Origin: Selaginella moellendorffii
Taxonomy: Eukaryota; Streptophyta; Lycopodiopsida; Selaginellales; Selaginellaceae
DNA: 35,748 bases
Reading direction: 5' to 3'
Assembly: GCF_000143415.4 (NCBI RefSeq)
Contig: NW_003314263.1
Span: 2,239,691 to 2,275,438, forward strand
Within the stretch, counting starts at the first letter, position 1. The number at the start of each line of letters is the position of its first letter. The notes under the pieces were generated by a model that worked only from the letters and a program-made list of their open reading frames with translations, had not been told where the DNA came from and ran no database searches. Positions 9,389 through 19,142 of the stretch are shown in pieces. The position numbers and the translations under genes were made by a program.

Positions 9389-12300
9389 AACACATGCTTT
9401 AGGCTTTCACCCTTAGTCACTTTTAGTACCAAGAGTTAGTCTTTGGGACAAGCATGAAACTTACTATATATAGCATAGATTGTGAATCAAGAAGAACAAC
9501 ACTATAGGGTTTACGACACTCTACTTCTCATAGACATGCCTCTTGAGTGGATCTAGATATTTACTATAAATAATATATAAATCTGGAACGGAACCAACAC
9601 ATAAGGCATGATAGTAAGGGTATTTGGCAGACACGGTAAGCTATCATGTAATGATATTGAGGGATTGGATTTAATATGCAAGGGTTCTTGCTAAACTAGT
9701 GCAAGACAAAGCAAAAGAGAAATAAAAGCTAAATCAAGAATGCTCATCAAGAAACACATAAAAGTTCTTACCTTATATTCATCTAGCTAAGTATAAATAT
9801 TAAACTCAATTTACCAACACTTGGACAAAAGGGGCTAATGAAAGGAATCAATAGTACTGATCTCCTACCATCATGGCAGTAAGGAAATAGTGTCTATAAG
9901 GACTGGCTACTAAGTATTTTTTGATACCCAAAATCGCATGTGCAACAATAATAAAGATGATGTTAAAAACTTGATTTAACTCTACCCACAATTATTAAAA
10001 CTTAATCTTGAGATTACCCATTTGCATAGCTAGATTTGCTTTATCCTACATATACATATGTGTATAGTTATTGCTATAGAGAATGAAGACTAGCTTTGCT
10101 ACACAACACAAATGTAAATAGCAATGTATAACAACAAGCCGAGCAATAAAAAATAATATATTGACCAATACAATTAGAATAACAAAAGATCTCTTATTAT
10201 AAAAATAAACTTGAAAAATGAATATAGGAACTATACTAAATAAACCCTTTGATAGTACTCCCAAAAAAAGGATGAAGGGATCACTAGCTTATTTGCATAA
10301 GAACCCTCCACTCATTTTTCAGAAGAACCTTTGTGTTAAGAACTTTTATTGCACCAACACCAATATAATGTTGATGTATTATGGGGCATTCACCCAAAAC
10401 ATGGAGGACACCCATTTAGTAAATGTTGACAATACTAATATGTGTAGCCAAACCTCACTAAATACATAACAACAAACATCACAGCCACAACCATGTTTCA
10501 TCCTTGTCTTTGAACATAGGTAAAAGCAACATCAACTTCTATTGGAACAAGATCATTTTGTACAAAGAATAGAGTTGAAACACATGCCATTACAAATGGG
10601 AAAGATAATGTTTTATAACATTATGTCAATTGAAGAATGTCATAAATGGTGGTTCAAGAAAATGTATACATGGCTTGAAAAAATATATAAAATGCATAAT
10701 ATCCACAAACTTTGAGAATAAATGGGGAAAATTGTCATAACAAGTGCTACTAAAAGTTATTGAGAGAAATTAAAAAAATAAAATATAAACCAAGATGCTA
10801 ACCATCTTAACCTATATGGCATGGCTATACTCCGGTTTTGCCTATTTCTAAATATATATATTTAGTTTTCTACAATGTTTTCATGCTTTGCAGTTTTTAT
10901 AGGCATCTTTTAATCCTTCTTAGTTTTCTTGTCCTCATTCTTCACATTCTTCTTCCTTCCCATCCTCTGATATGTCTTGTACACTCGTCCTTTTAGGGTC
11001 AAGGAATGTGGCTTAGACTTTTACTCAAGCTTAGGCTAGGCACAATCCAGGCTGGTGATATGTCAGGTGTAGGTGGTAGGCTAAGCTAATGCAATAAGCT
11101 TGTAGACACATCAACTAGGTAGTAGTCTAATCACAAATTTTGGATTTAGTCATCTATGGGGTGTGTTAGCCAAAGAGAAAAGGTTTAGTATAAGAGTTAG
11201 ACACTTTGTACAAATGATCAAGCTTGTCTATCAAATTTTAAAATTGCCACAGATTTACATCAACTATTTCAAACTTTAGAAATTGTATAACTTTCATTAT
11301 TAAATTCTACAACCTTGTAGATATACATGATGTAATTGGCTGTTTATGAACATGTAAACCCATTTTAAATTTTGTAATATTTGAATGGGCATGGGGTGGG
11401 CATAGTATGACCCGTACCCATCCCATGCCCCATTCACTAGATAGGGTTGATAGTAAGCCCATGAACACTATCCCCTCTACCTGTCCTCCTCATAGGCCCT
11501 TGAGGGTGTAGTGATCTTGGAAGAAGCACAAGCAAAGGGGATCAGTGGTTATATTTATTTTAAAGGCTCATAGTAGCAATGGTAGTCTAAGACTAGTGTT
11601 GATTCAACTCAAGGCAATTTGCTCTAATTGAATTATTTATTACATATGTTGATACTTGGATAAATTGTACACTATATATTAGAGGAGTAGATTGATAATG
11701 GAAAAAAACACATAAACAAGCACAAGAAATATATGATTGCCCATAGGTGCATGTTTTATTTACATATGTGTGGATGTTTATTTTTTGTTTTCAATTGCAC
11801 TCAATCACATTTCAGTTGTTATAATAATAATTTAAACATGATTGTGTGCCTTGTATGGGACATGCCACATGTAAAGGGCATGCCATATGTACAAACACTT
11901 CATGCGAATATGTTATCTCCTCTTTTTTTGATTCAATTAAATTCATGATCCTTGAAGCTTGGCATGTACAAGAGAGTGTAAAGAATTGTAAAGTCTTGTT
12001 GCGAATGATCAGTGAGTGCCCTTTTTTTATGGTTTTCTTGGCTCTTCAAGATTTTGGTGTGGCAAAGACACAAACTAATTGCATCTGAGAGTGAACATGG
12101 GAGGCTAGGCACTGGGGCTGGACAAGAGATTGTTGCTTAAATCCAATTGCCACAATGCTACTAAGAGGTTGTTTCTGCCAAGAACAAGCTGGTGATCTTG
12201 CCCATTGCTAGTTAAGACTCAAAGAAGAAATTCGTAAAGGATGAAAGTGTCAGCAATAAGAAAAAGTACCTATCTAACTAACTAGATATACTTACATGCT

Positions 12301-12390
12301 CTATCTGTTTGGCCTCCCTGGAGGCTTTCTTGTTAGCTACTTTTCTTTTGGTGGTTGAGACTTTGGTGGTGGTGCACATGCTGGTGTAAT
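9389..12390. other. AT-rich intergenic stretch, no gene seen
   Basis: About 3 kb is AT-rich and without supported genes. Open frames of 70-83 codons at 10046-10264 (minus), 10218-10469 and 11733-12088 (plus) are Asn/Phe/Ile-rich and show no domain. If the purine tract at 9373 is real, part of this DNA may be internal sequence of a second retroelement copy, but no coding motif was found. Confidence 0.5.
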
Positions 12391-12395
12391 TATAC

Positions 12396-12755
12396 ATGCT
12401 GGATGTCATTAGAGATTCAAGCCAGAGGTCAAACTTCCTAAGCTACCCACCCACAAAGATCAATCCTCCCATGAGAGAATTCAAGGTAGGTGTGGCTGTT
12501 GAGATCAAGCTCCTCAAGCACGTGGCAGCAGAGATTGGCCCTTCTAGCTCCAAGCTGTTGAGTGAGATGGACACAATGGATACAATGGAGAAGAAAACTA
12601 AGCACGGTGGATTGCACAGGTTGACAAGCAACAGTTTGACAGAGTGCTTGGGTAAGTGGAGATTGGAAAGCGTGAGGGAGCGAGGCTGGTTACTGGCGGC
12701 TGCCGCATTGGATCTCGCGGTTTTTACATCGAGCCAACAATCTTTGCCGATGTAG
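12396..12755 (+). CDS. Hypothetical small ORF, doubtful
   Basis: The 119-codon frame has near-normal amino-acid composition and lies in a locally GC-richer island. A 119-codon frame is open on the opposite strand as well (12443-12802), so coding is not established for either. A donor-like GTAAGTGG occurs at 12651. The frame contains the short repeat MDTMDTMEKK. I recognise no domain on either strand. It may be a gene remnant captured by a transposon. Confidence 0.2.
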   Translation: MLDVIRDSSQRSNFLSYPPTKINPPMREFKVGVAVEIKLLKHVAAEIGPSSSKLLSEMDTMDTMEKKTKHGGLHRLTSNSLTECLGKWRLESVRERGWLLAAAALDLAVFTSSQQSLPM

Positions 12756-12974
12756 AGGTAACACAATTCTCTCTTTGCAAAAGAGATCTTTTTATTTATC
12801 ATAGCAACAGATTGATGAGGGGGTAATGTCGCAAAAAATTGTATTACACTATAAGATATATCAAGTTAAAACACATCTGTGCTTGAATTGTTTATGGGTG
12901 ACTAAAAAAGTAGAGTATACCTTCCCCCAAAACCTACAATCACGTTTTCATTCTTTGTTTTTGTTTTTTTTTTA

Positions 12975-13129
12975 TTGATTATCAGGCTCCTGGTTAAAAC
13001 AGCCTGATGTTGAGAGGTGCTGAACCAAGTTAGAGCCATGTTCATACAGGATACAAATACTACACAACTTGTATGACGTTTTACTGAAATGGACGTTTGC
13101 CAGTTGTGTGAAGTCCTCACTGAACGCCG
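12975..13129 (+). repeat. Left flank copy 1 of the duplicated locus
   Basis: The segment starting ttgattatcaggctcctggtt, with cagcctgatgttgagaggt further on, recurs at about 18493-18714 with small indels (ttgattatcgggctcctggtt, cagcctgatgttgagaggt). It marks the outer limit of a duplication that also includes the NPF-derived fragment and the PPR gene or its remnant. Confidence 0.7.
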
Positions 13130-13352
13130 GGCCAATTAATTCGACGACCAGGAATCATGGACAGCGTTTCTTAACGAGAGGTACTACTCAAATTTAATCT
13201 CATTCATAAAGTTTTTCTTCTCTCACAGCTTTGTTTAAAGGCCAATTGTCATCCTTGAGGCCATGGCACTTCTAAGTTTATGTAATACCTTCCTCCAACC
13301 TGGAAGAGTTAATCCGTGGAGGCTGTGCGCAGTAAGCCAAGCAAGTGCATCA
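13130..13352 (+). pseudogene. NPF transporter gene fragment, copy 1
   Basis: The segment matches the intact NPF gene on the minus strand at 21675-23720 in two separate pieces. ggaatcatggacagcgtttc (about 13150), a cttctctcacagctttgttt-like intron end and ccttgaggccatggca correspond to the NPF 5'UTR exon, UTR intron end and start codon. Then aatacc..cctcc..ggaagagttaatccgtggaggctgtgcgcagtaagcc corresponds to the start of NPF exon 4 (encoding PWRLCTVSQ). Exons 1-3 are absent between them. The fragment ends at aagtgcatcatt, where it joins the 3' end of the PPR gene. Confidence 0.8.
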
Positions 13353-15962
13353 TTACCCCCCCTTGGTTTCTCCGAGAGCAGCCATCTCATCTTGTTTACC
13401 AGCTTCGGAGTAAATGCTTGTGAGGAGAACGTACGGAGCACCATCGCCCAGATTCATTTCCACCATCTCTTTTGCAACGCGCTCGGCTCGGTCAGGATCC
13501 TTGTAAAGCTTGCAAGCTCCCAGCAGAGTTCCCCAAGCAACATCATCCCCCATGAAAGGCATGGTCTCGATCAGGTCCTCCGCATCCCTGAGCTGCCCAG
13601 CTCTCCCAAAAACATCCACCATGCAACAGTAGTGATCCCTGGCAGCTCTCAACCCGTGATCGCCAACCATCGAAACAAACAACTTCACGGCCTTTTCCAC
13701 CATGCCCTTGTGGCTGCAAGCGATGAGCGTGCTTATGAAGGTGATCTCGCTCGGCTTCACTCCATCGAGGTTCATCTCCTGAAAGAGATCGATGGCGCGA
13801 TCAAAATGCCCTGCCTGGGCATATGCCGCATTCATTGCACTCCAGGAGACCTCATTTCTTTCGGGCATCTCGTCAAACACAGCCTTTGCCTGGATGGTGT
13901 GCCCGTTTTGGGCATATGCCGCCAGTAGAGCGGTCCATGTCACAGTGTTGGGCTCCTCGGGTAGGTTGTCGAATGCCATCCTTGCTTCTTTCACATCCCC
14001 AATTTGAGCGAATGCCACGATCAAGGCCGTCCACGAGACCAAGTTCCAGTGAGACATCCTGTCGAAGTAGCGTTTTGCTCGAGAGAGATGCTTCCGCTGT
14101 CCCAGAACTACGATCATCACGTTCCAGGACACAACATCTCTGCTGGGAATCTTGCGAAACGCAGCCTCGGCTCCTTGAAGATCACCGCTCTGTGAGTAAG
14201 CCCCGATCAAAGCAATCCAGGACAAGGACTTCCGTGCCTCGGGCACGCTCTCGAGCATCTTCTCGGCCTCGCTAAACCTCCCGTTCTGCGCGTAAGCCAC
14301 GATCATAGACGCCCACGAGACCATGCTTCTCATTGGCATCTTTTCAAACGCCAGCTTCGCGTGCTCGATCCGCCCGTTCTGAGCCAAAGCCGTGAAGAGG
14401 GCATTCCAGGAGATGATATCTCTCTCCACCATTTCACTGAAAACCCTCCATGCTTCATCGATACGCCCCCGCTCGGCATATCCATCGAGCAAAGACGTGC
14501 ATGAAACCACGTTATACTCGGGCATCCGGTCGAAGACTTGCTTTGATTCCTCGATTGATCCGGCTTGAGCGTACCCCTGGACCATGACGTTGTAGGAGAT
14601 CAAGTTCCAGCCGGGCATAGTGTCAAACAAACTCGCGGCCTCCTCCATATACCCATTCCGAGCATACGCCGCCACCATTGCGCTCCAAGTCACCTCGTTC
14701 CTCTCTCGCGTTTCCTCGAAGAAAACCTTCGCCTCGTCCACAAACCCGGCCTGGGCATACGCCGTGATGAGCACCGTCCACGAGACAACGTTGGTGACGG
14801 GCATGTCACGGAAGAAGAAGATCTCTAGCTGCTTGAGCCGGGCATTGTCGGCCAGAGCTCTCAGCATCGCGTTCCAGGAGATGGAATCCCACTCGGGCAT
14901 GGAGTGGAAGATCTGGGCGGCTTCCTCCACTCGCCCACCTCGAGCACAGGCCGAGATCATCGCGTTCCACGACGAGCGATTCCTCTCGCTCATGCCGTCG
15001 AAGAGCTCTTTCACCTCCTCGATCGAGCTCTCGCACGAATCATACGCGTCCCCGATCGCGCGGCTGGTGCCCACTTCCGGCTCCGCGATCTGGCGCAGCC
15101 CAAACCCGGATTGAGATTGATCGTCGTCTCCGCTGTGCGCATACCCCGTGATCATCACGTTCCACGCGACTAAGTTCCACTGCGGCATGCGATCGAACGC
15201 GAGCTTCGCATGGCGGGTCTCCCCGCCCTGAGCGAACGCGCCCACCATCGCCGTCCAGGAGATTACATCGCGAGCTGGGTTGCGATCGAACGCCCACTTC
15301 GCGCCCGCCAGATCCTCCGCCGTGCAGTAGGCCTGCCCGAGGCTGTTCCAAGACACGGTATCTCTCTCGGGCATCATGACAAAAATTTCTTGAGATCGCG
15401 CCGCCAGGCCTTGGCTTGCGTAGCCCGCGAGAAGCGCATTCCACGACGAGCAGTTCCACTGTGGCATGCTATCGAAGAGTTTCTTTGCCTCTAGAAAATG
15501 CCCAATTTGGGCATATGCAGAGACCATTGCGTTCCAAGGAAGAACATCCCTTTGGCTCATGGCATCAAACGTCGATTTTGCTTCCTCCAAACATCCAAAT
15601 TTCACGAGCACCACGATCATCGCGGTGTAGGAGACAACGTTTTTATCGGGCATCTGGCTGAAGATCCACTTCGATTCCTGGAGATAGCCGTTGTGGACGT
15701 ATGCTTCCAGCATGATTCCCCATGAGAACTGATTCTTGGGCTCAATTGAGTCGAAGACCTCACGGGCTTTGGCCACACTACCACACTTACCATACATTTG
15801 GACGAGCAAATTGGCCAAGTACCTGTCTTGATTGTGCTCGCTGCTGTCAAGGATGGCTGCATGGAGTAGCTTGGCTTGAGCAAGGTCTCTTGAGTGGCCA
15901 CAAGCTCTTACCAGTCTTGCTAGGCCTTCCCTGTCTGTTTTCAACATTAAAGATAGAAACAT
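13353..15962 (-). CDS. PPR protein with long 31-residue S-motif array (869 aa)
   Basis: This intronless gene encodes a pentatricopeptide repeat protein. Members of this family bind organelle RNA one base per motif and act in editing, splicing or stability. After a short L-like start (residues 1-77, LARLVRACG..LLHAAIL), about 20 S-type motifs of 31 residues follow (consensus V-V-S-W-x-A-M-I-x-A-Y-A-Q-x-G-x-x-x-x-A-K-x-x-F-D-x-M-P-x-x-N/D). One degenerate motif lies at about residues 265-315. Then come P2/L2/S2-like motifs and an E1-like start (AWGTLLGAC, then APYVLLTSIYSEAGKQDEM). The protein stops within E1 (..GETKGG). No E2, E+ or DYW domain is present, because the frame runs into the adjacent NPF fragment, which supplies the TAA. 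No clear transit peptide is visible. The ATG at 15960-15962 or the one at 15942-15944 (MLKTDREG) may be used. The frame is fully open, so it is probably functional or recently so. Confidence 0.9.
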   Translation of the reverse strand: MFLSLMLKTDREGLARLVRACGHSRDLAQAKLLHAAILDSSEHNQDRYLANLLVQMYGKCGSVAKAREVFDSIEPKNQFSWGIMLEAYVHNGYLQESKWIFSQMPDKNVVSYTAMIVVLVKFGCLEEAKSTFDAMSQRDVLPWNAMVSAYAQIGHFLEAKKLFDSMPQWNCSSWNALLAGYASQGLAARSQEIFVMMPERDTVSWNSLGQAYCTAEDLAGAKWAFDRNPARDVISWTAMVGAFAQGGETRHAKLAFDRMPQWNLVAWNVMITGYAHSGDDDQSQSGFGLRQIAEPEVGTSRAIGDAYDSCESSIEEVKELFDGMSERNRSSWNAMISACARGGRVEEAAQIFHSMPEWDSISWNAMLRALADNARLKQLEIFFFRDMPVTNVVSWTVLITAYAQAGFVDEAKVFFEETRERNEVTWSAMVAAYARNGYMEEAASLFDTMPGWNLISYNVMVQGYAQAGSIEESKQVFDRMPEYNVVSCTSLLDGYAERGRIDEAWRVFSEMVERDIISWNALFTALAQNGRIEHAKLAFEKMPMRSMVSWASMIVAYAQNGRFSEAEKMLESVPEARKSLSWIALIGAYSQSGDLQGAEAAFRKIPSRDVVSWNVMIVVLGQRKHLSRAKRYFDRMSHWNLVSWTALIVAFAQIGDVKEARMAFDNLPEEPNTVTWTALLAAYAQNGHTIQAKAVFDEMPERNEVSWSAMNAAYAQAGHFDRAIDLFQEMNLDGVKPSEITFISTLIACSHKGMVEKAVKLFVSMVGDHGLRAARDHYCCMVDVFGRAGQLRDAEDLIETMPFMGDDVAWGTLLGACKLYKDPDRAERVAKEMVEMNLGDGAPYVLLTSIYSEAGKQDEMAALGETKGG

Positions 15963-16058
15963 AAACTTTAAGGGTAATGGTAAATTACTTAATGGAAATA
16001 TAAATATCCTAATCGAAATAATTTTAAAGGTGATGATAGTTTTAATATGTCATTATGT
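15914..16058. repeat. Right flank copy 1 of the duplicated locus (PPR 5' end and upstream)
   Basis: The sequence tcttgctaggccttccctgt through tttaaaggtgatgatagttt recurs at about 19026-19142 with a few substitutions and one small deletion. It covers the first codons of the PPR gene and its immediate upstream region. Confidence 0.85.
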
Positions 16059-16700
16059 CCGAAAGTCTTCGGGGACACACGCCTCCAAGCTACCTGGGAA
16101 ACACGCAACTGGGCCAGGTTTAACAATAAACCTGCTAGATTGTGCTCCAAGTGGTCAGACTCTAGCATGCCATGCTGAAGGCAAAGGGAAAGCCAGATGG
16201 GATGGTATCTGATGTACAAGTCCAAAAGCCCCGTGACCCAGCAGCACAACGTGGTGACACGGAGTTGGATCATGCGATCTGCTATGGTAGGTTGTGCTGT
16301 GGGCCCAATATTTGTATGGTCCCTAGGGAACGATGGAGAAATGTACATAGAATTACCCCAACTAGGCCTCCATGCTGAACATTGGACACCAACGGTGTCC
16401 GATGTTCGGCAAGGATGGCCCATCAGGTCCCACATGGCTCTAGAAGTCCCCAGCAGCAGCACGAGGAGGAGATACAATGCTGAGATCCAGAGGACCACTT
16501 CTACTTAATCCACCTTAGATTACACTTGGAGGAAGGTGTTGGGTTTAAACACAAGAAAAGGACCATGTAAAGACCATGTATGTAAACCCATTTGTACAAT
16601 GTTAGCCTACCATAGTCTTTCAAACTTTGGTTCTTCCTCAAAATCCATGCCCCACTTGTCAGTCACAAATATATCTTGTTAATTAGCTAAAGGGGTGATT
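16059..16700. other. Moderately GC-rich region of unknown nature, possible retroelement remnant
   Basis: Overlapping open frames exist on both strands (16197-16508 plus, 15989-16498 minus, the latter without an ATG at its start), none with a recognised domain. At about 16531-16560 the sequence ggaggaaggtgttgggttt looks like a purine tract followed by an LTR-like TG start on the plus strand. This could be the 3' end of a copia-like element, but the other LTR end was not found. Confidence 0.25.
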
Positions 16701-18490
16701 ATTTAATTGTAGAGCATTTTTTTATTCTATTATCTTGATCTAATGCCTGATATTTTATTTTTGTTTTGGCACATATGTATATTGTACATGCATGCTATTA
16801 TTTGCAGTGCCACACACTATATAGTTTCATGCGAATTGGTGACAACAATAAAAGCCCACACAATTTCCAACATAAGAGCAATGAAGCGGTGACAAAAACA
16901 CATTTATAGCAATCATGCACAACGTTGTGCCAGGGCTTGTCTGCTGCTTAGATCACCTCATATTGTCCTCGAAAAGACACTCATGTCATCCAGGTGAGGG
17001 CTCTTGACCATCCCAGAAGACCTATATATCGATCATGTCGATGCTGCCTTAATTGGCATTGCGGATTAAATACTCCTAGACTTCTTTCACCCACCCACAT
17101 CATCCCAGAAGGTACAGAAGATGAAGAAACCAATATGCTTGCAGACAACTAGTTATCCCCTTCAGTACCATGGCTATAAGTTGGGCCCTAGGCCATAGTG
17201 CTAAAAATGTGAACTAGAATGAAATTATTCTATACTACCTTGCAAACCTATAAATTATCATATTATGCTGCTACCTGAACTAAAATCAAGTCTGAGACCA
17301 ATTCACTTCTTTGTATTTTGTTTCCATTGTTTCTATCTTGTACATGTACATCTTGGCAAGAAACATATGCATTATAAAACAACTAAAGAATAGCTTTTGC
17401 TCATATCTATTTTGTGTGTACCCTTTGATAATATTAGGATTAAACACAATAAAGGGACTAAATGTTGCAACATGTCATTTGATGCATAGTTTGCTATACA
17501 TACCATAAACCACCAATCCTGCAATCTAAAATAGTAAATTTGACTTTTACTTATGCTTTGAATAAGACCACTCATGGCCTTGTCCTTTGTGCTGCCATGC
17601 CAATCTCAATTGCATTGCCACCATCTAAAATTAAAATGAAAAAAACACAGGTGTTTTAGCAATTTACTAACAACATGAAAGGCTATATGTGGAAAGTAGT
17701 TTCATATCAATTGATCCAAAGGGTAGGAATTGCAACTAAGTATACATACCCAGTGCTGTGCTGTGTGTGAAACTCTCTCTCTCTCTCTCTCTCTCTCTGT
17801 CTGGTTTTGGTTCTAATTTTATCTAAAATACTTTTAAATTAATACTGATAGTGATAGGGAAAATCTTAGCATAAACTCTTGAAATGAATCAACACCAATT
17901 TTGGGTTGATCTATAGTTTTCTATCTTGTAGTCTCCTATTCTTAATTTGCAGCCATGAAAATTATAACCTAGCTCTAAACAGCAAAGATAAGAGGCCTAA
18001 CTTCATTGACACTATGCTATGCTTTCTCTTGAGGTTCACTCCACGTAAATTAAGTTCCCTTAACCTTAATATACCCTTCAACTAACACATTAACCATTGC
18101 TTTCTGCAACTCCATGATCTTGTTGTCAAGATCACTGTGCCCTGTTGGCCTATGAGGAGAACAGGATAGTCTTCATGGATGCCCATCCAAATATTACAAA
18201 ACATAAAATGGATGTACATTTTATGGACAGCAAATTGCATCATGCGATGTGGCTACATCTCTACAAAATTATAGAATTTGACAGAGAAAGCTATACTATT
18301 TGTAATGTTTGTAGTGGCAATTGTAAAATTTAATGGACAAACTTGATCAATTTGCTCTAAGTATTTATTGCATATGTTAATGGTCATGAACGCCAAATAT
18401 AAGAGGAGTAGATTTGATTATGTGAAAAAGAAAAAAAGAAGAATTAAGAATTTATTTCTTCTATGTTTTTTTTGTGTTTTTTCTTTCTTT
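16701..18490. other. AT-rich intergenic stretch, no gene seen
   Basis: Apart from a CT microsatellite at 17773-17798, nothing is supported here. ORFs of 60-67 codons (17311-17508, 17372-17575, 18145-18333) have no domain character. Confidence 0.5.
17773..17798. repeat. (CT)13 microsatellite
   Basis: Thirteen uninterrupted CT units occur in intergenic DNA. Confidence 0.95.
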
Positions 18491-18492
18491 TG

Positions 18493-18714
18493 TTGATTAT
18501 CGGGCTCCTGGTTGGAGCCAGACATACAACAGCCTGATGTTGAGAGGTACTGGACATGAATGTTCCCGTTTCAGAGGCAAACGGCAAAGAAATTAAAACT
18601 ATTTTATCTTTGAGAATTCCATAGCTGGAAGTTAAGAGAACTCTTCTAGTTTTTGAAGGATCAATGGCAACGTTATTTGGATTGCCAGTTGCGTCAAGTG
18701 TTCGCTGAACTTAA
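18493..18714 (+). repeat. Left flank copy 2 of the duplicated locus
   Basis: This matches the flank at 12975-13129 (ggctcctggtt, cagcctgatgttgagaggt, gccagttg.gt.aagt) with insertions and deletions. It lies 5' of the second NPF-derived fragment in the same order and orientation. Confidence 0.7.
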
Positions 18715-19025
18715 TTCGACTTCCAGGAATCATGGACAGCGTTTCTCAACGAGAGGTACTCAAATTTAATCTCATCCAGAAAGTTTTTCTTCTCTCACAG
18801 CTTTGTTTCCAGGCTGATTGTCATCCTTGAGGCCATGGCACTTCTAAGTTTATGTAATACTTCCCTCCGACCAGGAAGAGTTAAATCCGTGGAGGCTGTC
18901 CGCAGTAAGCCATCATTCGCATCGTCTAGTCTGAAATGGCCATGAGCAAGGCGGAACCACGCACTTGGAACGCTACAAGATCCCTCCAGGTTCTCTTTCA
19001 GGCTTTGAGAGCTTGAGCATCATGT
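18715..19025 (+). pseudogene. NPF transporter gene fragment, copy 2 (longer)
   Basis: This has the same structure as copy 1: NPF 5'UTR (ccaggaatcatggacagcgt), UTR-intron end, start codon (ccttgaggccatggca), then exon 4 without exons 1-3. It extends further into exon 4 than copy 1, with several internal deletions: atcattcgcat, gaaatggcc, gagcaaggcggaacc, acgcacttgg, then the block encoding RYKIPPGSLS at about 18972-19000 and gagcttgagcatc. It then joins directly to a remnant of the PPR gene start. It is a non-functional, decayed fragment. Confidence 0.8.
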
Positions 19026-19066
19026 TTTGGCAGTCTTGCTAGGCCTTCCCTGTCAGTTTTCAACAT
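19026..19066 (-). pseudogene. PPR gene N-terminal remnant
   Basis: The minus strand encodes MLKTDREGLARL, identical to residues 7-18 of the 869-residue PPR protein, followed at once by NPF-derived sequence. The upstream ATG of the intact gene is changed here (cat to aat on the plus strand). All PPR repeats are missing. The surrounding 78-codon open frame (18998-19231) is therefore a chimera, not a gene. Confidence 0.8.
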
Positions 19067-19142
19067 TAAAGATAGAAAAATAAACTTTAAGGGTAACGGT
19101 AAACTACTTAATGGAAAATTTTTAAAGGTGATGATAGTTTTA
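19026..19142. repeat. Right flank copy 2 of the duplicated locus
   Basis: This corresponds to 15914-16058, with about ten bases missing near 19117 and scattered substitutions. Confidence 0.85.

Noticed and set aside
13235-13300. Possible 57 bp intron extending the 869-residue PPR protein by about 20 codons
   Set aside because: GTAATG..TTCCAG ends exist, but the extension lies in antisense NPF sequence and matches no PPR C-terminal motif. It is too speculative to annotate.
13823-15200. Many 60-164 codon plus-strand frames opposite the 869-residue PPR gene
   Set aside because: They repeat with the 93 bp PPR period and show no independent domain, so they are shadows of the repeat array.
13590-15870. 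Regular repeat with about 93 bp period resembling a tandem array or CRISPR
   Set aside because: The repeats are in-frame 31-codon PPR motifs with diverged sequence, not identical repeats with unique spacers.
15989-16498. 169-codon minus-strand frame with a hydrophobic, signal-peptide-like start
   Set aside because: The frame begins with GTG, not ATG. Its first ATG lies after the hydrophobic part, and its end overlaps the duplicated PPR upstream region. No domain was recognised.
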